64,000 bases of DNA from an uncultured Desulfobacter sp. (lineage in GTDB: Bacteria; Desulfobacterota; Desulfobacteria; Desulfobacterales; Desulfobacteraceae). Made by a program: the position numbers and the translations under genes. The notes under the pieces are model-generated. The model saw only the letters and a program-made list of their open reading frames with translations. It ran no database searches and was not told the DNA's origin. Where the stretch lies: the NCBI RefSeq assembly GCF_963666145.1, contig NZ_OY762614.1, positions 3,338,501-3,402,500 of the forward strand, in the 5' to 3' direction. Shown here in pieces: positions 17,757 to 25,705 of the stretch (position 1 is the first letter of the stretch; every line of letters begins with the position of its first letter).

Positions 17757-19184
17757 TTGATACCCGAGATTGAAAAGTCATCCTATGTGAAGCAAACAGA
17801 AAAAGCGTATGCCGGTGTTTATGAAACCATGAACTGGCTGAGTTCCCCGGCTGTCGTGGAAACCGCGACAAAGGCGAGGCAAGAATTGATTTCAGCCATA
17901 TTCGACCGATCCGGCTCCCCCGCCGCATGGCAATTTGCAGAGACCAAGCCTTACACCCATGGCATATCGCCTGGATGCGCCCTTTGCGGCCAGGGGAAAT
18001 GGTCCTGCCTGTTCGTCAATAATATTTGTAATGCCCGCTGTTTTTACTGTCCCTCGACCCAGAATGATCCGGGCCTGCCCATGACCAGCTCTGTGACCTT
18101 TGAAAATGCCCTGGATTATGCCGACTACGTAAATCAATTCGGTATAGAGGGGGTGGGATTCAGCGGGGGGGAACCGCTGATGACCCTGGACAGGGTGCTG
18201 GATTACCTCAATGCGGTTCAGGCTCATGCCTGCCGCCCCATATATACCTGGATGTATACCAACGGCATACTGGCAACCGAGGATAAATTCAAAGCGCTTC
18301 GGGACAGCGGGCTTAATGAGATCCGTTTCGATTTGTCCGCCAACAATTACGATTTGTCCGGCCTGAAAAAGGCCGTGGGCATTATTCCGGTTGTTACGGT
18401 TGAAATCCCGGCCATACCCGAAGACCTTGACGTCACAAAACCCTTGACCGCCGTCTTGGGCTCAATGGGGGTCAACTATATGAACCTTCATCAGATCCGG
18501 TGTACCCAATTTAACCGCCCCAAGCTGGTCCAGCGGGGCTATTCTTTTATTCACGGGCCGGGCGTGGCTGTTCTTGAGACCGAACTGGCAGCGTTGGAAT
18601 TGATCCGGCATACCCTGGATCAAGACATCCCCCTGCCGATTAATTATTGTTCTTTTACCTACCGCAATCAGTTCCAGAAGGCCGCTGCCCGGCGCAGAAA
18701 TGCCGGACTGGTGAAAAAAGCGTGGGAAGGGGTAACGCCCACAGGGTTTATCCGTGCCATGAGCATTGCCGGGCCGCCTGACCGGCTTGGTCCGGTCATC
18801 GACCGGTTCAGATCCCAGGAAGACGAGGCCTGGACGGTTTCAGCCAAACAGGATCGGGTCTCTTTTGATTCAAGGCTGTGGCCGCTGATTGATTTTACCG
18901 GGCTTGAGCTGACGGTTCGATATCATGCCACTGCCCTCAGGCCCGAAGCCACCCTGCGGTATCCCTTTACCAAAATCCGGTTGAACAATGACAAAGCCGT
19001 GGTCATTGAAAAGGATCACCTGCACCCGGGCATACGGCTCGAGGGCGATGAGATCCCTGCCTTTGCCCGGCAGTTTCTTTTCCCGTCCGATTCAGGGGAT
19101 AAACCGGGCGGGCTTTCCCCGGACCAGGAACGGGCGGTGTCCAGGTTTGAAAATTTCGACCCGGGTCTTTCTCCGCTGTATTGA
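17757..19184 (+). CDS. Radical SAM protein
   Basis: A 475-residue radical SAM enzyme. The 4Fe-4S cluster motif CNARCFYC lies at about residues 91-98, followed by the SAM-binding GVGFSGGEPLM. Three further cysteines precede it (CALCGQGKWSC, about residues 74-84), which could hold a second metal or cluster. A C-terminal region of about 150 residues, rich in Arg and Pro, has no motif I know. The start is TTG with GAGAGG 8 bases upstream; a later ATG at 17829 is possible. The reaction is unknown. Its downstream neighbour in the same direction is a thiolase-like protein lacking the usual cysteine, and the two may act together. Confidence 0.85.
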   Translation: MIPEIEKSSYVKQTEKAYAGVYETMNWLSSPAVVETATKARQELISAIFDRSGSPAAWQFAETKPYTHGISPGCALCGQGKWSCLFVNNICNARCFYCPSTQNDPGLPMTSSVTFENALDYADYVNQFGIEGVGFSGGEPLMTLDRVLDYLNAVQAHACRPIYTWMYTNGILATEDKFKALRDSGLNEIRFDLSANNYDLSGLKKAVGIIPVVTVEIPAIPEDLDVTKPLTAVLGSMGVNYMNLHQIRCTQFNRPKLVQRGYSFIHGPGVAVLETELAALELIRHTLDQDIPLPINYCSFTYRNQFQKAAARRRNAGLVKKAWEGVTPTGFIRAMSIAGPPDRLGPVIDRFRSQEDEAWTVSAKQDRVSFDSRLWPLIDFTGLELTVRYHATALRPEATLRYPFTKIRLNNDKAVVIEKDHLHPGIRLEGDEIPAFARQFLFPSDSGDKPGGLSPDQERAVSRFENFDPGLSPLY

Positions 19185-19273
19185 TGATGCGTTTTACCAA
19201 TTTTTCAGCTTTTGTTTGAGTTTTTCGTAACGTCAATGGTAGGTCTGCTGTCGTATGAAACAGGCTCGGAAGT

Positions 19274-19306
19274 GATGGCGTTGTAAAATAATTTTACTTC
19301 GCCATC
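19274..19306 (+). terminator. Hairpin between radical SAM and thiolase-like genes
   Basis: Nested inverted repeat: GATGGCG at 19274-19280 pairs with CGCCATC at 19300-19306, and GTAAAAT at 19283-19289 pairs with ATTTTAC at 19291-19297, with one two-base internal mismatch. A short T-run (19313-19317) follows 6 bases later. It could be a weak terminator or a processing signal. Confidence 0.5.
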
Positions 19307-19339
19307 GCCTGGATTTTTGCTGATTAATTGAGGATAGAT

Positions 19340-20494
19340 ATGAACGCCCAGATCATTTACGCCAAAAAGATCTCTTTCAAGGAAAAGAATAAATTATCTC
19401 CCCAAGTGATGAAAGATTCTTTTCATCATGCCATCGAAATACGTAACATGCTTGCCGCAGCAAATAAGCGGGTTGCATATTTTTTTATTGATCCCCTCCT
19501 GAACGCATTTGAAGCCGCCAATACGTTTTATTTTGGTGTCCTGGGGTGTGACACCATAAAAAAACTCAATACATATAAAACGGGCGCTGGGCCGATCCAG
19601 GCAATGACGGACGCCTGTGAATTAATTGAAAATAATCTCTATGACGCTGTTTTTATCTTCGGCCATGATCCTTTGCTGTCCGATACGCGCAACTACGGCA
19701 AAGATGCAATCAAAAAAGCCATGGAGATATTTGAAAATTGCACGCTTATTCAATCGTATGACCGTCTTGGCCGGCAACTGTGTAGGCAGACAAATATTTC
19801 AGACGATAAATTTCGCGAACTGGCCGATCTTCTTTTTAAAAACTATTGTCGAACCTTTCAAAATATATCCGGGACATCCAGTGATTTTCTCCGGGGAAAG
19901 GCCCTGAAGGATCTGGGGTCAGATCTCTTTTGCCTGACCGATTGTGCAAACCCCAATATCGATTTTGCCGGGGGACTGGTTGTCGCCAATCACCCCACGG
20001 CAGAACAGCTGAATATCCCTGAACATAAACGGGTGAACGTGGCAGGTTCGGGGTATGCCGTGGTAAAGGGCTCCCCGGATGGGATCAACCGTATCTGCGG
20101 TGAAGGCAACCACCTGTTTGCCCACCTCAAGGATGCATTCCTGCGGGCCCAGGCTGAAGCCCGAATCGACGTCATCCGTGAATTTGAGCGTAAAAACCTT
20201 TTGCTGGACGCTTATACCTGTTATCCGCCCATACCCGTTGCATTATTATTGGTAACCGGTTTGGTCATCAACATCAACGAGTTAGATGGGTTTCTCAGAG
20301 ACAATGAGATAACGGTCACCGGTGGAATGAACATCGCCAGAGCCCCGTGGAATAATCCGGCGTTGAACGCCTTGATCGAAATGACACAGCGGCTTGTCAA
20401 GGGGCATTGCCAGTACGGTTTGGTTCATGGCAACGGCGGAATCGGTGAAGCCCAGGGCATAACGATATTGGAAGGGCCCTTCCCACCTCTTTAA
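19340..20494 (+). CDS. Thiolase-like protein without catalytic cysteine
   Basis: A 384-residue protein with the fold signatures of the thiolase superfamily, closest in look to the SCP-x/thiolase-like subgroup. KTGAGPIQAMTDACELI followed by YDAVFIFGHD matches the nucleophile-helix region, but the usual Cys is replaced by Gly/Ala. The C-terminal half has DAYTCYPPIPVALLLVTGL, then VTGGMNIARAPWNNP, and finally GLVHGNGGIGEAQGITILE, which match the conserved Cys/Phe-Pro, GG..NN and HGNGG..GITI elements of that subgroup. It may be a non-decarboxylating acyl-CoA enzyme or a binding protein. The start ATG has GAGG 6 bases upstream. It follows the radical SAM gene. Confidence 0.75.
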   Translation: MNAQIIYAKKISFKEKNKLSPQVMKDSFHHAIEIRNMLAAANKRVAYFFIDPLLNAFEAANTFYFGVLGCDTIKKLNTYKTGAGPIQAMTDACELIENNLYDAVFIFGHDPLLSDTRNYGKDAIKKAMEIFENCTLIQSYDRLGRQLCRQTNISDDKFRELADLLFKNYCRTFQNISGTSSDFLRGKALKDLGSDLFCLTDCANPNIDFAGGLVVANHPTAEQLNIPEHKRVNVAGSGYAVVKGSPDGINRICGEGNHLFAHLKDAFLRAQAEARIDVIREFERKNLLLDAYTCYPPIPVALLLVTGLVININELDGFLRDNEITVTGGMNIARAPWNNPALNALIEMTQRLVKGHCQYGLVHGNGGIGEAQGITILEGPFPPL

Positions 20495-20757
20495 AAAAAT
20501 ATGCGAAATTCGCGTTAACCTGCAGACAGATCACTGGTGGCCCCGGGACGGATTGACATTAAAGGCCATGGCATTTAATGTATAACAGCTACTGGCGGAT
20601 TTGACATGTCCACTGCCAGGTTCAGCCCACAACAAAAGTTGAAAGTTTTGTAGAGGTCACACAGGCTTTCATAAAGAACAATAGTTTCGTTCTGATTTAA
20701 ACGGCATGAAATATATCATCAAATGTAACTTTTATTAAAAGTTTCAAGGGGTACCGC

Positions 20758-21279
20758 ATGACCATTATCATTATTGCAGCTTTGTTTATTATTGCGCTGT
20801 TTGTATTTAATCTGCTTATCAGGCGTTTGCAGCGGCCAAAAATTTCATCGTCTTCCGGGGAAGAGTCCAGCCGGCCCCCTGAAAAAGAAGATCCGGCGGT
20901 CAGTTTCAAACACATCCTTGATACCCTGATCAAGCTGAATCTTATGATCCGCACCGACCGCGGGTTTTCCATGGAGTTGATTGCAAAAATTGAATCCATT
21001 ATAGATGATCTCAAAGCGCTGATCCCGGATATGATTACCCGCTATCCGGGAGAGACCTTGACCTATGAATTGAAAAAGATCGGGTCCACCCACTTGTTTA
21101 AAACCGTCAAAGAGTATCTCGACCTTTCCCCGGACGGCAGGCAGACCCAGCGTCAGGTGTTTGAAAAAACCATTGAAACCCTTCATGAGGTTTGCGCAAG
21201 ATCCCGGCAGATTGTAGAAAATAATGAAACAGCAGAATTCAAAACCATGGCCCATTTTCTTGAGGGCAAATTTTCATAA
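20758..21279 (+). CDS. Membrane-anchored protein of the TelA operon, function unknown
   Basis: A 173-residue protein with one N-terminal membrane helix (about residues 3-20, IIIIAALFIIALFVFNLL), a short Ser/Glu-rich linker and a helical cytoplasmic domain of about 130 residues. I recognise no named family in the helical part (FKHILDTLIKLNLMIRTD, then YELKKIGSTHLFKTVKEYL). Its stop is 12 bases before the telA start, so it is the first gene of the operon. AAGGGG lies 6 bases before the ATG. The topology suggests a membrane tether or sensor for the cytoplasmic TelA protein. Confidence 0.8.
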   Translation: MTIIIIAALFIIALFVFNLLIRRLQRPKISSSSGEESSRPPEKEDPAVSFKHILDTLIKLNLMIRTDRGFSMELIAKIESIIDDLKALIPDMITRYPGETLTYELKKIGSTHLFKTVKEYLDLSPDGRQTQRQVFEKTIETLHEVCARSRQIVENNETAEFKTMAHFLEGKFS

Positions 21280-21291
21280 AGGAGAACACCT

Positions 21292-22524
21292 ATGTCCAGT
21301 TTGGCTCAGGAACTTGCCAATGTGGCCGGTCAGGCCAAAGCACCTGTATTAGCCGAAGTGACCCAGGCATCGGGGCTGGGGGCGCTTACCCCGGTCCAGG
21401 CCCCGGACAAGCTGGTTCCGGTCCAGCCCGGGCACCTTGCTGTTGAAGATATTAAGGCTCTTGAAGAGGCGGCTGACGGTTTTGTGGATAAGGTTAAAGC
21501 CGCTCCCTCTGACTGGCAGCTCGGTAACTTTGTCTTTTCTTTGGGCAGGGAAATTATGGAGAAAACCCAGGCCCAGGTTTCCCTTTACGACCGGAAAATG
21601 GGTTCGGTACTCAAAAATGTGGCGTCCGAGGACAGCTCGCCTGTGGCAAAAAATATCCTGGCCATCAAAACCGAGCTGGATAAGGTCAACCCCACCATGG
21701 TGGCAAAGACGGAAACGCCTTTGCCCAAAAAGATGCTGGGATTGTTTACCCGCACCGTCAACCGTCTGCCCAAAGGCGATGAGATTCTGCGCATTATTGC
21801 CGAGCGCAGGGAGACCGTAAATTCAACCATTGACGGCATCCGGGACCACCTGCGCAACGAGGCGGACCAGGTGGCCTTTGATGCGGCGGAACTGGCACAG
21901 ATCTGTGACGCCTTAAAGGAGATCCAGCCGGCCCTTCAGGAGCAGATCTACCTGGGCCAGCTGATCTGGGAAAAGCTCACCGCCTACCTTGAGACGGTGG
22001 ACGATCCCCGGGTCAAAGAGGCGCTGACCACCCTGACTTCGGATCTGGCCATGGCGGTTGTGGATCTGCAGACCATTGACAACTCCAATCTGCAGACCCG
22101 GTTCGGCGGTGAGATGATGGTCAGAAATTCACACCTGGTCCAGCGCCTGGTCCAGCGCACGGATATGATTTTGGCCACGGCGGTTAAAAATGCCCTGGCT
22201 GTTCGGGTGGCAGCCGAACAGCAGATGGAGACCCTCAAACACCTGGATATGGTGCAGCAGGCCGCCGCTGAGACCATGACCGACACGGCCAAGGTCATTG
22301 GCGATGCCGCGGTCAAAGGGGCAAAGATGAGCCAGAGCATGACCGTGAATATTGAAGCCCTGGAAGAGGCGTGCAACACCTATGAGCAGGCGTTTGAGGC
22401 CTACACCACCATTTCAAAGGAGACCATCAGCATTGCGGCCCAAAGTTCCAATGCCCTGGGGACAATGAATGAACGGTTCAGGGCCAGGACAGATGCATTA
22501 ACATCAAGGCGCCAGGAGAAGTAA
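21292..22524 (+). CDS. telA: TelA-family protein (toxic anion resistance domain)
   Basis: A 410-residue cytoplasmic helical protein of the TelA/YceH family (toxic anion resistance, originally linked to tellurite). The family core runs from about residue 60 to the end, including LPLPKKM-type TPLPKKMLGLFTRTVNRLPK, the long central helices (RNEADQVAFDAAELAQI) and the QTIDNSNLQTRFGGEMMVRN and NALAVRVAAEQQ regions. TelA proteins occur with stress operons (Ter, YceG) and are thought to guard the membrane or cell wall, with no known enzyme activity. AAGGAG lies 7 bases before the ATG. The next gene begins 2 bases after its stop. Confidence 0.9.
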   Translation: MSSLAQELANVAGQAKAPVLAEVTQASGLGALTPVQAPDKLVPVQPGHLAVEDIKALEEAADGFVDKVKAAPSDWQLGNFVFSLGREIMEKTQAQVSLYDRKMGSVLKNVASEDSSPVAKNILAIKTELDKVNPTMVAKTETPLPKKMLGLFTRTVNRLPKGDEILRIIAERRETVNSTIDGIRDHLRNEADQVAFDAAELAQICDALKEIQPALQEQIYLGQLIWEKLTAYLETVDDPRVKEALTTLTSDLAMAVVDLQTIDNSNLQTRFGGEMMVRNSHLVQRLVQRTDMILATAVKNALAVRVAAEQQMETLKHLDMVQQAAAETMTDTAKVIGDAAVKGAKMSQSMTVNIEALEEACNTYEQAFEAYTTISKETISIAAQSSNALGTMNERFRARTDALTSRRQEK

Positions 22525-22526
22525 TT

Positions 22527-23165
22527 ATGATATCCGTTTCTGACCAAAAATCCTTTGATCAGCGTTTTTCCCTGATCCGTACCCTGGACCCGGACAAAGT
22601 ATTGTCTCCGGAGGAACAGACCCGCCTGACCATCATGGATGCAGGGGTGGGGGATTGCTTTACCTGTCTGGGCAACACCTATTATGTCCAGGAGATAAAC
22701 AAATACCAGGAGGCCAAAGGAGATTATTCAAAGCTTAAAGATTATTTTGTCACCGAATTGACCTGCCTGAATTTTGAGACCGGTGCGGTGGGTCATTTTG
22801 AATGGGAAATTGATGATGAGCTGGAAGTGTGCATCACCCTGAATCAGACCAAGTTCAACCGGCTGACCGACGATGAAGGACAGCCCATTGATGAAGATGA
22901 TCTGGAGCAGATTGTTGACGATGAGGACAGCGTCATCTATGCCGGAGAAACCTTTGTGTACGACGATGACTGGGCTGCCGTATACCGGCGTGACGGCAAG
23001 GAAGAACGGGTGTATATGTACGAATTTGTTAATGATCTTTCGAGCATGTTTCTCACCATTGAAGAGTGGCAGGACGAGGACAAAGAGGAATACCAGATTT
23101 ATATTTCCAAACCTGTGGACCCGGCGGAAATAACCTTGATTTCCAGGGGAGGGGATAACCCATGA
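22527..23165 (+). CDS. DUF4178-like acidic protein
   Basis: A 212-residue, strongly acidic protein with the features of the DUF4178 family: an N-terminal GDCFTCLGNTYYVQEI segment, a beta-rich core with GHFEWEIDDELEVCITL, an acidic insert (DEDDLEQIVDDEDS) and YVYDDDWAAVYRR-type continuation (FVYDDDWAAVYRRDGK). It has no signal peptide or membrane segment. DUF4178 proteins are repeatedly found in operons with DUF350 membrane proteins and spermidine synthase homologues, exactly as here; their biochemical role is unknown. It overlaps the next gene by 4 bases (ATGA). Confidence 0.78.
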   Translation: MISVSDQKSFDQRFSLIRTLDPDKVLSPEEQTRLTIMDAGVGDCFTCLGNTYYVQEINKYQEAKGDYSKLKDYFVTELTCLNFETGAVGHFEWEIDDELEVCITLNQTKFNRLTDDEGQPIDEDDLEQIVDDEDSVIYAGETFVYDDDWAAVYRRDGKEERVYMYEFVNDLSSMFLTIEEWQDEDKEEYQIYISKPVDPAEITLISRGGDNP

Positions 23166-24796
23166 GCCTCCCAACCCCTTGTGGCAAAATAGAACAAATA
23201 TTCACAAGTGTGGTCGTTGTTTTATTGGCTCTGGGTTTTCTGACCGGTTGCGGCCAGGGGCTTTCCGATGCAACCAGAACCCAGGGCAAAGCCGTAAAAC
23301 AGGATTTGAAATCCACCCAGGACTTCATTGAATCCCAGAAAAAGAAATATGAGCGTATGTCGGCGTCCCCGGATTTCTCCGATCTGGCGGCGTATGCATC
23401 CAAAGAAAAATGGGACACGGCATTTACCGAAGCCGATGCCACCCTGGCCCGGGCCAGAGAGGTGTATGACAAGGGATTAAGCGTCACCCTCAAACAGAAC
23501 AAACCCGAAGGCGAAGCACAGGCCCAGGCCCAGATCAAGCAGGTGACCTCGGTGATACGGGAAGCCAGAGATCAGGCAACCGCGCCCTTTGAACGTGCCA
23601 GCCGGATCAAGGCCGCCATGACAGATGCCCCGGCCATGGAAGAATCTGCCCTGGCAGCAGCCGAAGTCATTCTGTCAACGGTCCAAAATCTGGAACAAGG
23701 ACCTGTGGCCAAGGCAAAAGAAAAATTTCCCGCGGCCGACGCCAAAATTACGGCCCGGTTTGCGCCATTTTCAAAGATGGTGGATGATACAAAGGCCAAT
23801 ACGCAGATTGTAAAGGCCCAGTATCAGGCCCATACCCAGGGACAAGCAGACTATGCCGCCTTTGTTACGGCAGCCGATGCCATTGAACAGGCCAAGAACA
23901 CACTGTCCAAAAACGGGCCAAAATTTGAAAACGATCTGGATCAGTTATACCGCAGCTATACCAAAATCCTTGAGGACATGAAGGTGGACTATTATGTAAC
24001 CATCTATCGTGAATCCTGGAATGACAATTCGGATTATTATGACCCCGGAACTTTTGTCTATACCGCCCAGGTCTCGCCTGCTGTATTTGAGACATTGACC
24101 GAGTCCAACGCCGAATCCATTGCAGATCTGACTCCGGGTTACGGCGGGATGAGTCTGCGGGTGACCCGGGGGCTGGAGTCCGCCTTCAAGAGTTTAAATC
24201 TTGATCTGGTCGCAGGCTGGCCGGATTCCCGGCACAATGCCGCCACCTTCTACCTTCAGGACACCCAGTTAAAGTATTTTCATAAATACATCCAAGAAGA
24301 GGACGGGGAGACATCTGAAACCGACTGGGAACCGGTGAACGCCTCTTTTTATGAACAAAACCTGGACAACCTGGGCATGGCGATTTTATCCAAGCCCTAC
24401 GGTGAGTTTGAGCCTGATTCCCATGCCTCCCCGCCCGGCATGGCCTATGTCGGAAATTCAAAATACGGGGAATGGAAAAAGGATGAACACGGCAGCAGCT
24501 TCTGGTCCTGGTACGGCCGGTATGCGTTTTTCTCCAACCTGTTCTTTTATCCCTCCCATTATTACTCCTATGGATCGTGGAACCGGTGGAATACCGATTA
24601 TAAATACAGAAAACCCTATTATGGCCAGACCGGCACAGGCTACACATTCGGTTCCAGGGGATCAACGATGAAAGATTCATCACGGTATCAGAACAGCACC
24701 TTTTCAAGAACCGGCGGATTTAAAACCGCTTCAGCTTCGGTAAGGGGCGGCGCATCAGGAATTCGAGGGGGCGGCCCCAAGTCAAAAGGGAAATAA
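23162..24796 (+). CDS. Lipoprotein with coiled-coil region, part of polyamine/stress operon
   Basis: A 544-residue lipoprotein. The signal peptide ends FLTGC with Cys30 as the lipidated residue. Residues 35-270 are Ala/Lys/Glu-rich and predicted helical, in coiled-coil style. Residues 275-420 look beta-rich, and the last 100 are low-complexity: Trp/Tyr-rich (SYGSWNRWNTDYKYR, YYGQTGTGY) and then Gly/Ser/Arg-rich. The tail recalls secreted proteins of DUF350/spermidine-synthase operons, but I cannot name its family. It is coupled to the gene before (4-base overlap) and is 12 bases from the next. It likely acts in the periplasm as the outer partner of the membrane proteins. Confidence 0.8.
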   Translation: MSLPTPCGKIEQIFTSVVVVLLALGFLTGCGQGLSDATRTQGKAVKQDLKSTQDFIESQKKKYERMSASPDFSDLAAYASKEKWDTAFTEADATLARAREVYDKGLSVTLKQNKPEGEAQAQAQIKQVTSVIREARDQATAPFERASRIKAAMTDAPAMEESALAAAEVILSTVQNLEQGPVAKAKEKFPAADAKITARFAPFSKMVDDTKANTQIVKAQYQAHTQGQADYAAFVTAADAIEQAKNTLSKNGPKFENDLDQLYRSYTKILEDMKVDYYVTIYRESWNDNSDYYDPGTFVYTAQVSPAVFETLTESNAESIADLTPGYGGMSLRVTRGLESAFKSLNLDLVAGWPDSRHNAATFYLQDTQLKYFHKYIQEEDGETSETDWEPVNASFYEQNLDNLGMAILSKPYGEFEPDSHASPPGMAYVGNSKYGEWKKDEHGSSFWSWYGRYAFFSNLFFYPSHYYSYGSWNRWNTDYKYRKPYYGQTGTGYTFGSRGSTMKDSSRYQNSTFSRTGGFKTASASVRGGASGIRGGGPKSKGK

Positions 24797-24808
24797 GGAG
24801 AACAACTT

Positions 24809-25705
24809 ATGAGTTTGGATTATATGGCAACCTTAATCAGCATGGGTCATGGTTTGTGCTATGCCCTGGTGAGTATTTTTTTCATTTTTCTGGCCAAAAA
24901 GCTGGATGACTGGCGGACAAAGGACTTTGATGACGACCGCCACATTGACGACGGCAATGTGGCCGTGGGATTAAGACGGGCAGGGCTTTATCTTGGCATT
25001 GCCATCGGTATGATCGGTGCATTGTCCGGGGATTCGGCAGGGTTTCAGACCGATCTGCTCTATCTTCTGGTGGACGGAGTTCTGGTCACCGGGTGTCTTT
25101 TTCTTGCCCGGTTCATCAATGACTCCATCATGATGGGCAATATGGACAACGACGCGGAGTGCATACGCGTATTTACCCTTGAAGACGGGCGAACGGTTAC
25201 AGGCAATACCGCCCTGGGTATGGTGGAGGCGGGTATGTATATTGCCACAGGGTTCATTCTCAACGGCAGCATGTCCGGCAGCGGGGGAAGTTTCTATCAG
25301 TCCCTGGGATCGGCACTGCTCTTTTTTGTGCTGGGCCAGATTGTGCTTTTAGGGTGTGGTTTGCTGTATGAACTGATCACCCCCTTTGGTGTCCGGGATG
25401 AAATCAAGCAGAACAATCCGGCCGCAGGCATCGGCCTGGCAGGTATCCTGATTGCCCTGGGTATCATTTTAAAGGCAAGCCTTTCGGGTCCGTTTACCGG
25501 GTGGATCAATGATATTGTCGGGTTTTTGATCTATACGGTGTGTGGCATGATTCTGCTCATTGGCTTTACGGCCCTTGTGGACCGGTTTCTTTTGCCCACC
25601 ACAAACATTGCAACCGAGGTTAAAGAGGACAAAAATGTTGCGGCACTGGTGCTGGTCCAAGCGACCGTCATTGCCGTGGCACTGATCATTGCCCATGCCA
25701 TCTGA
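24809..25705 (+). CDS. DUF350-family integral membrane protein (YjfL-like)
   Basis: A 298-residue inner-membrane protein with about eight hydrophobic segments arranged as two similar DUF350 units: residues about 10-130 and 135-290. The repeated elements are AGLYLGIAIGMIGALSG in the first and AGIGLAGILIALGIILKAS in the second, each with a preceding charged loop. E. coli YjfL, in the yjfIJKLMC operon, belongs to the same family. AGGAG lies 8 bases before the ATG. The next gene, an aminopropyltransferase, starts 11 bases before this stop, so the two are translated together. Transport or channel function is plausible but unproven. Confidence 0.9.
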   Translation: MSLDYMATLISMGHGLCYALVSIFFIFLAKKLDDWRTKDFDDDRHIDDGNVAVGLRRAGLYLGIAIGMIGALSGDSAGFQTDLLYLLVDGVLVTGCLFLARFINDSIMMGNMDNDAECIRVFTLEDGRTVTGNTALGMVEAGMYIATGFILNGSMSGSGGSFYQSLGSALLFFVLGQIVLLGCGLLYELITPFGVRDEIKQNNPAAGIGLAGILIALGIILKASLSGPFTGWINDIVGFLIYTVCGMILLIGFTALVDRFLLPTTNIATEVKEDKNVAALVLVQATVIAVALIIAHAI

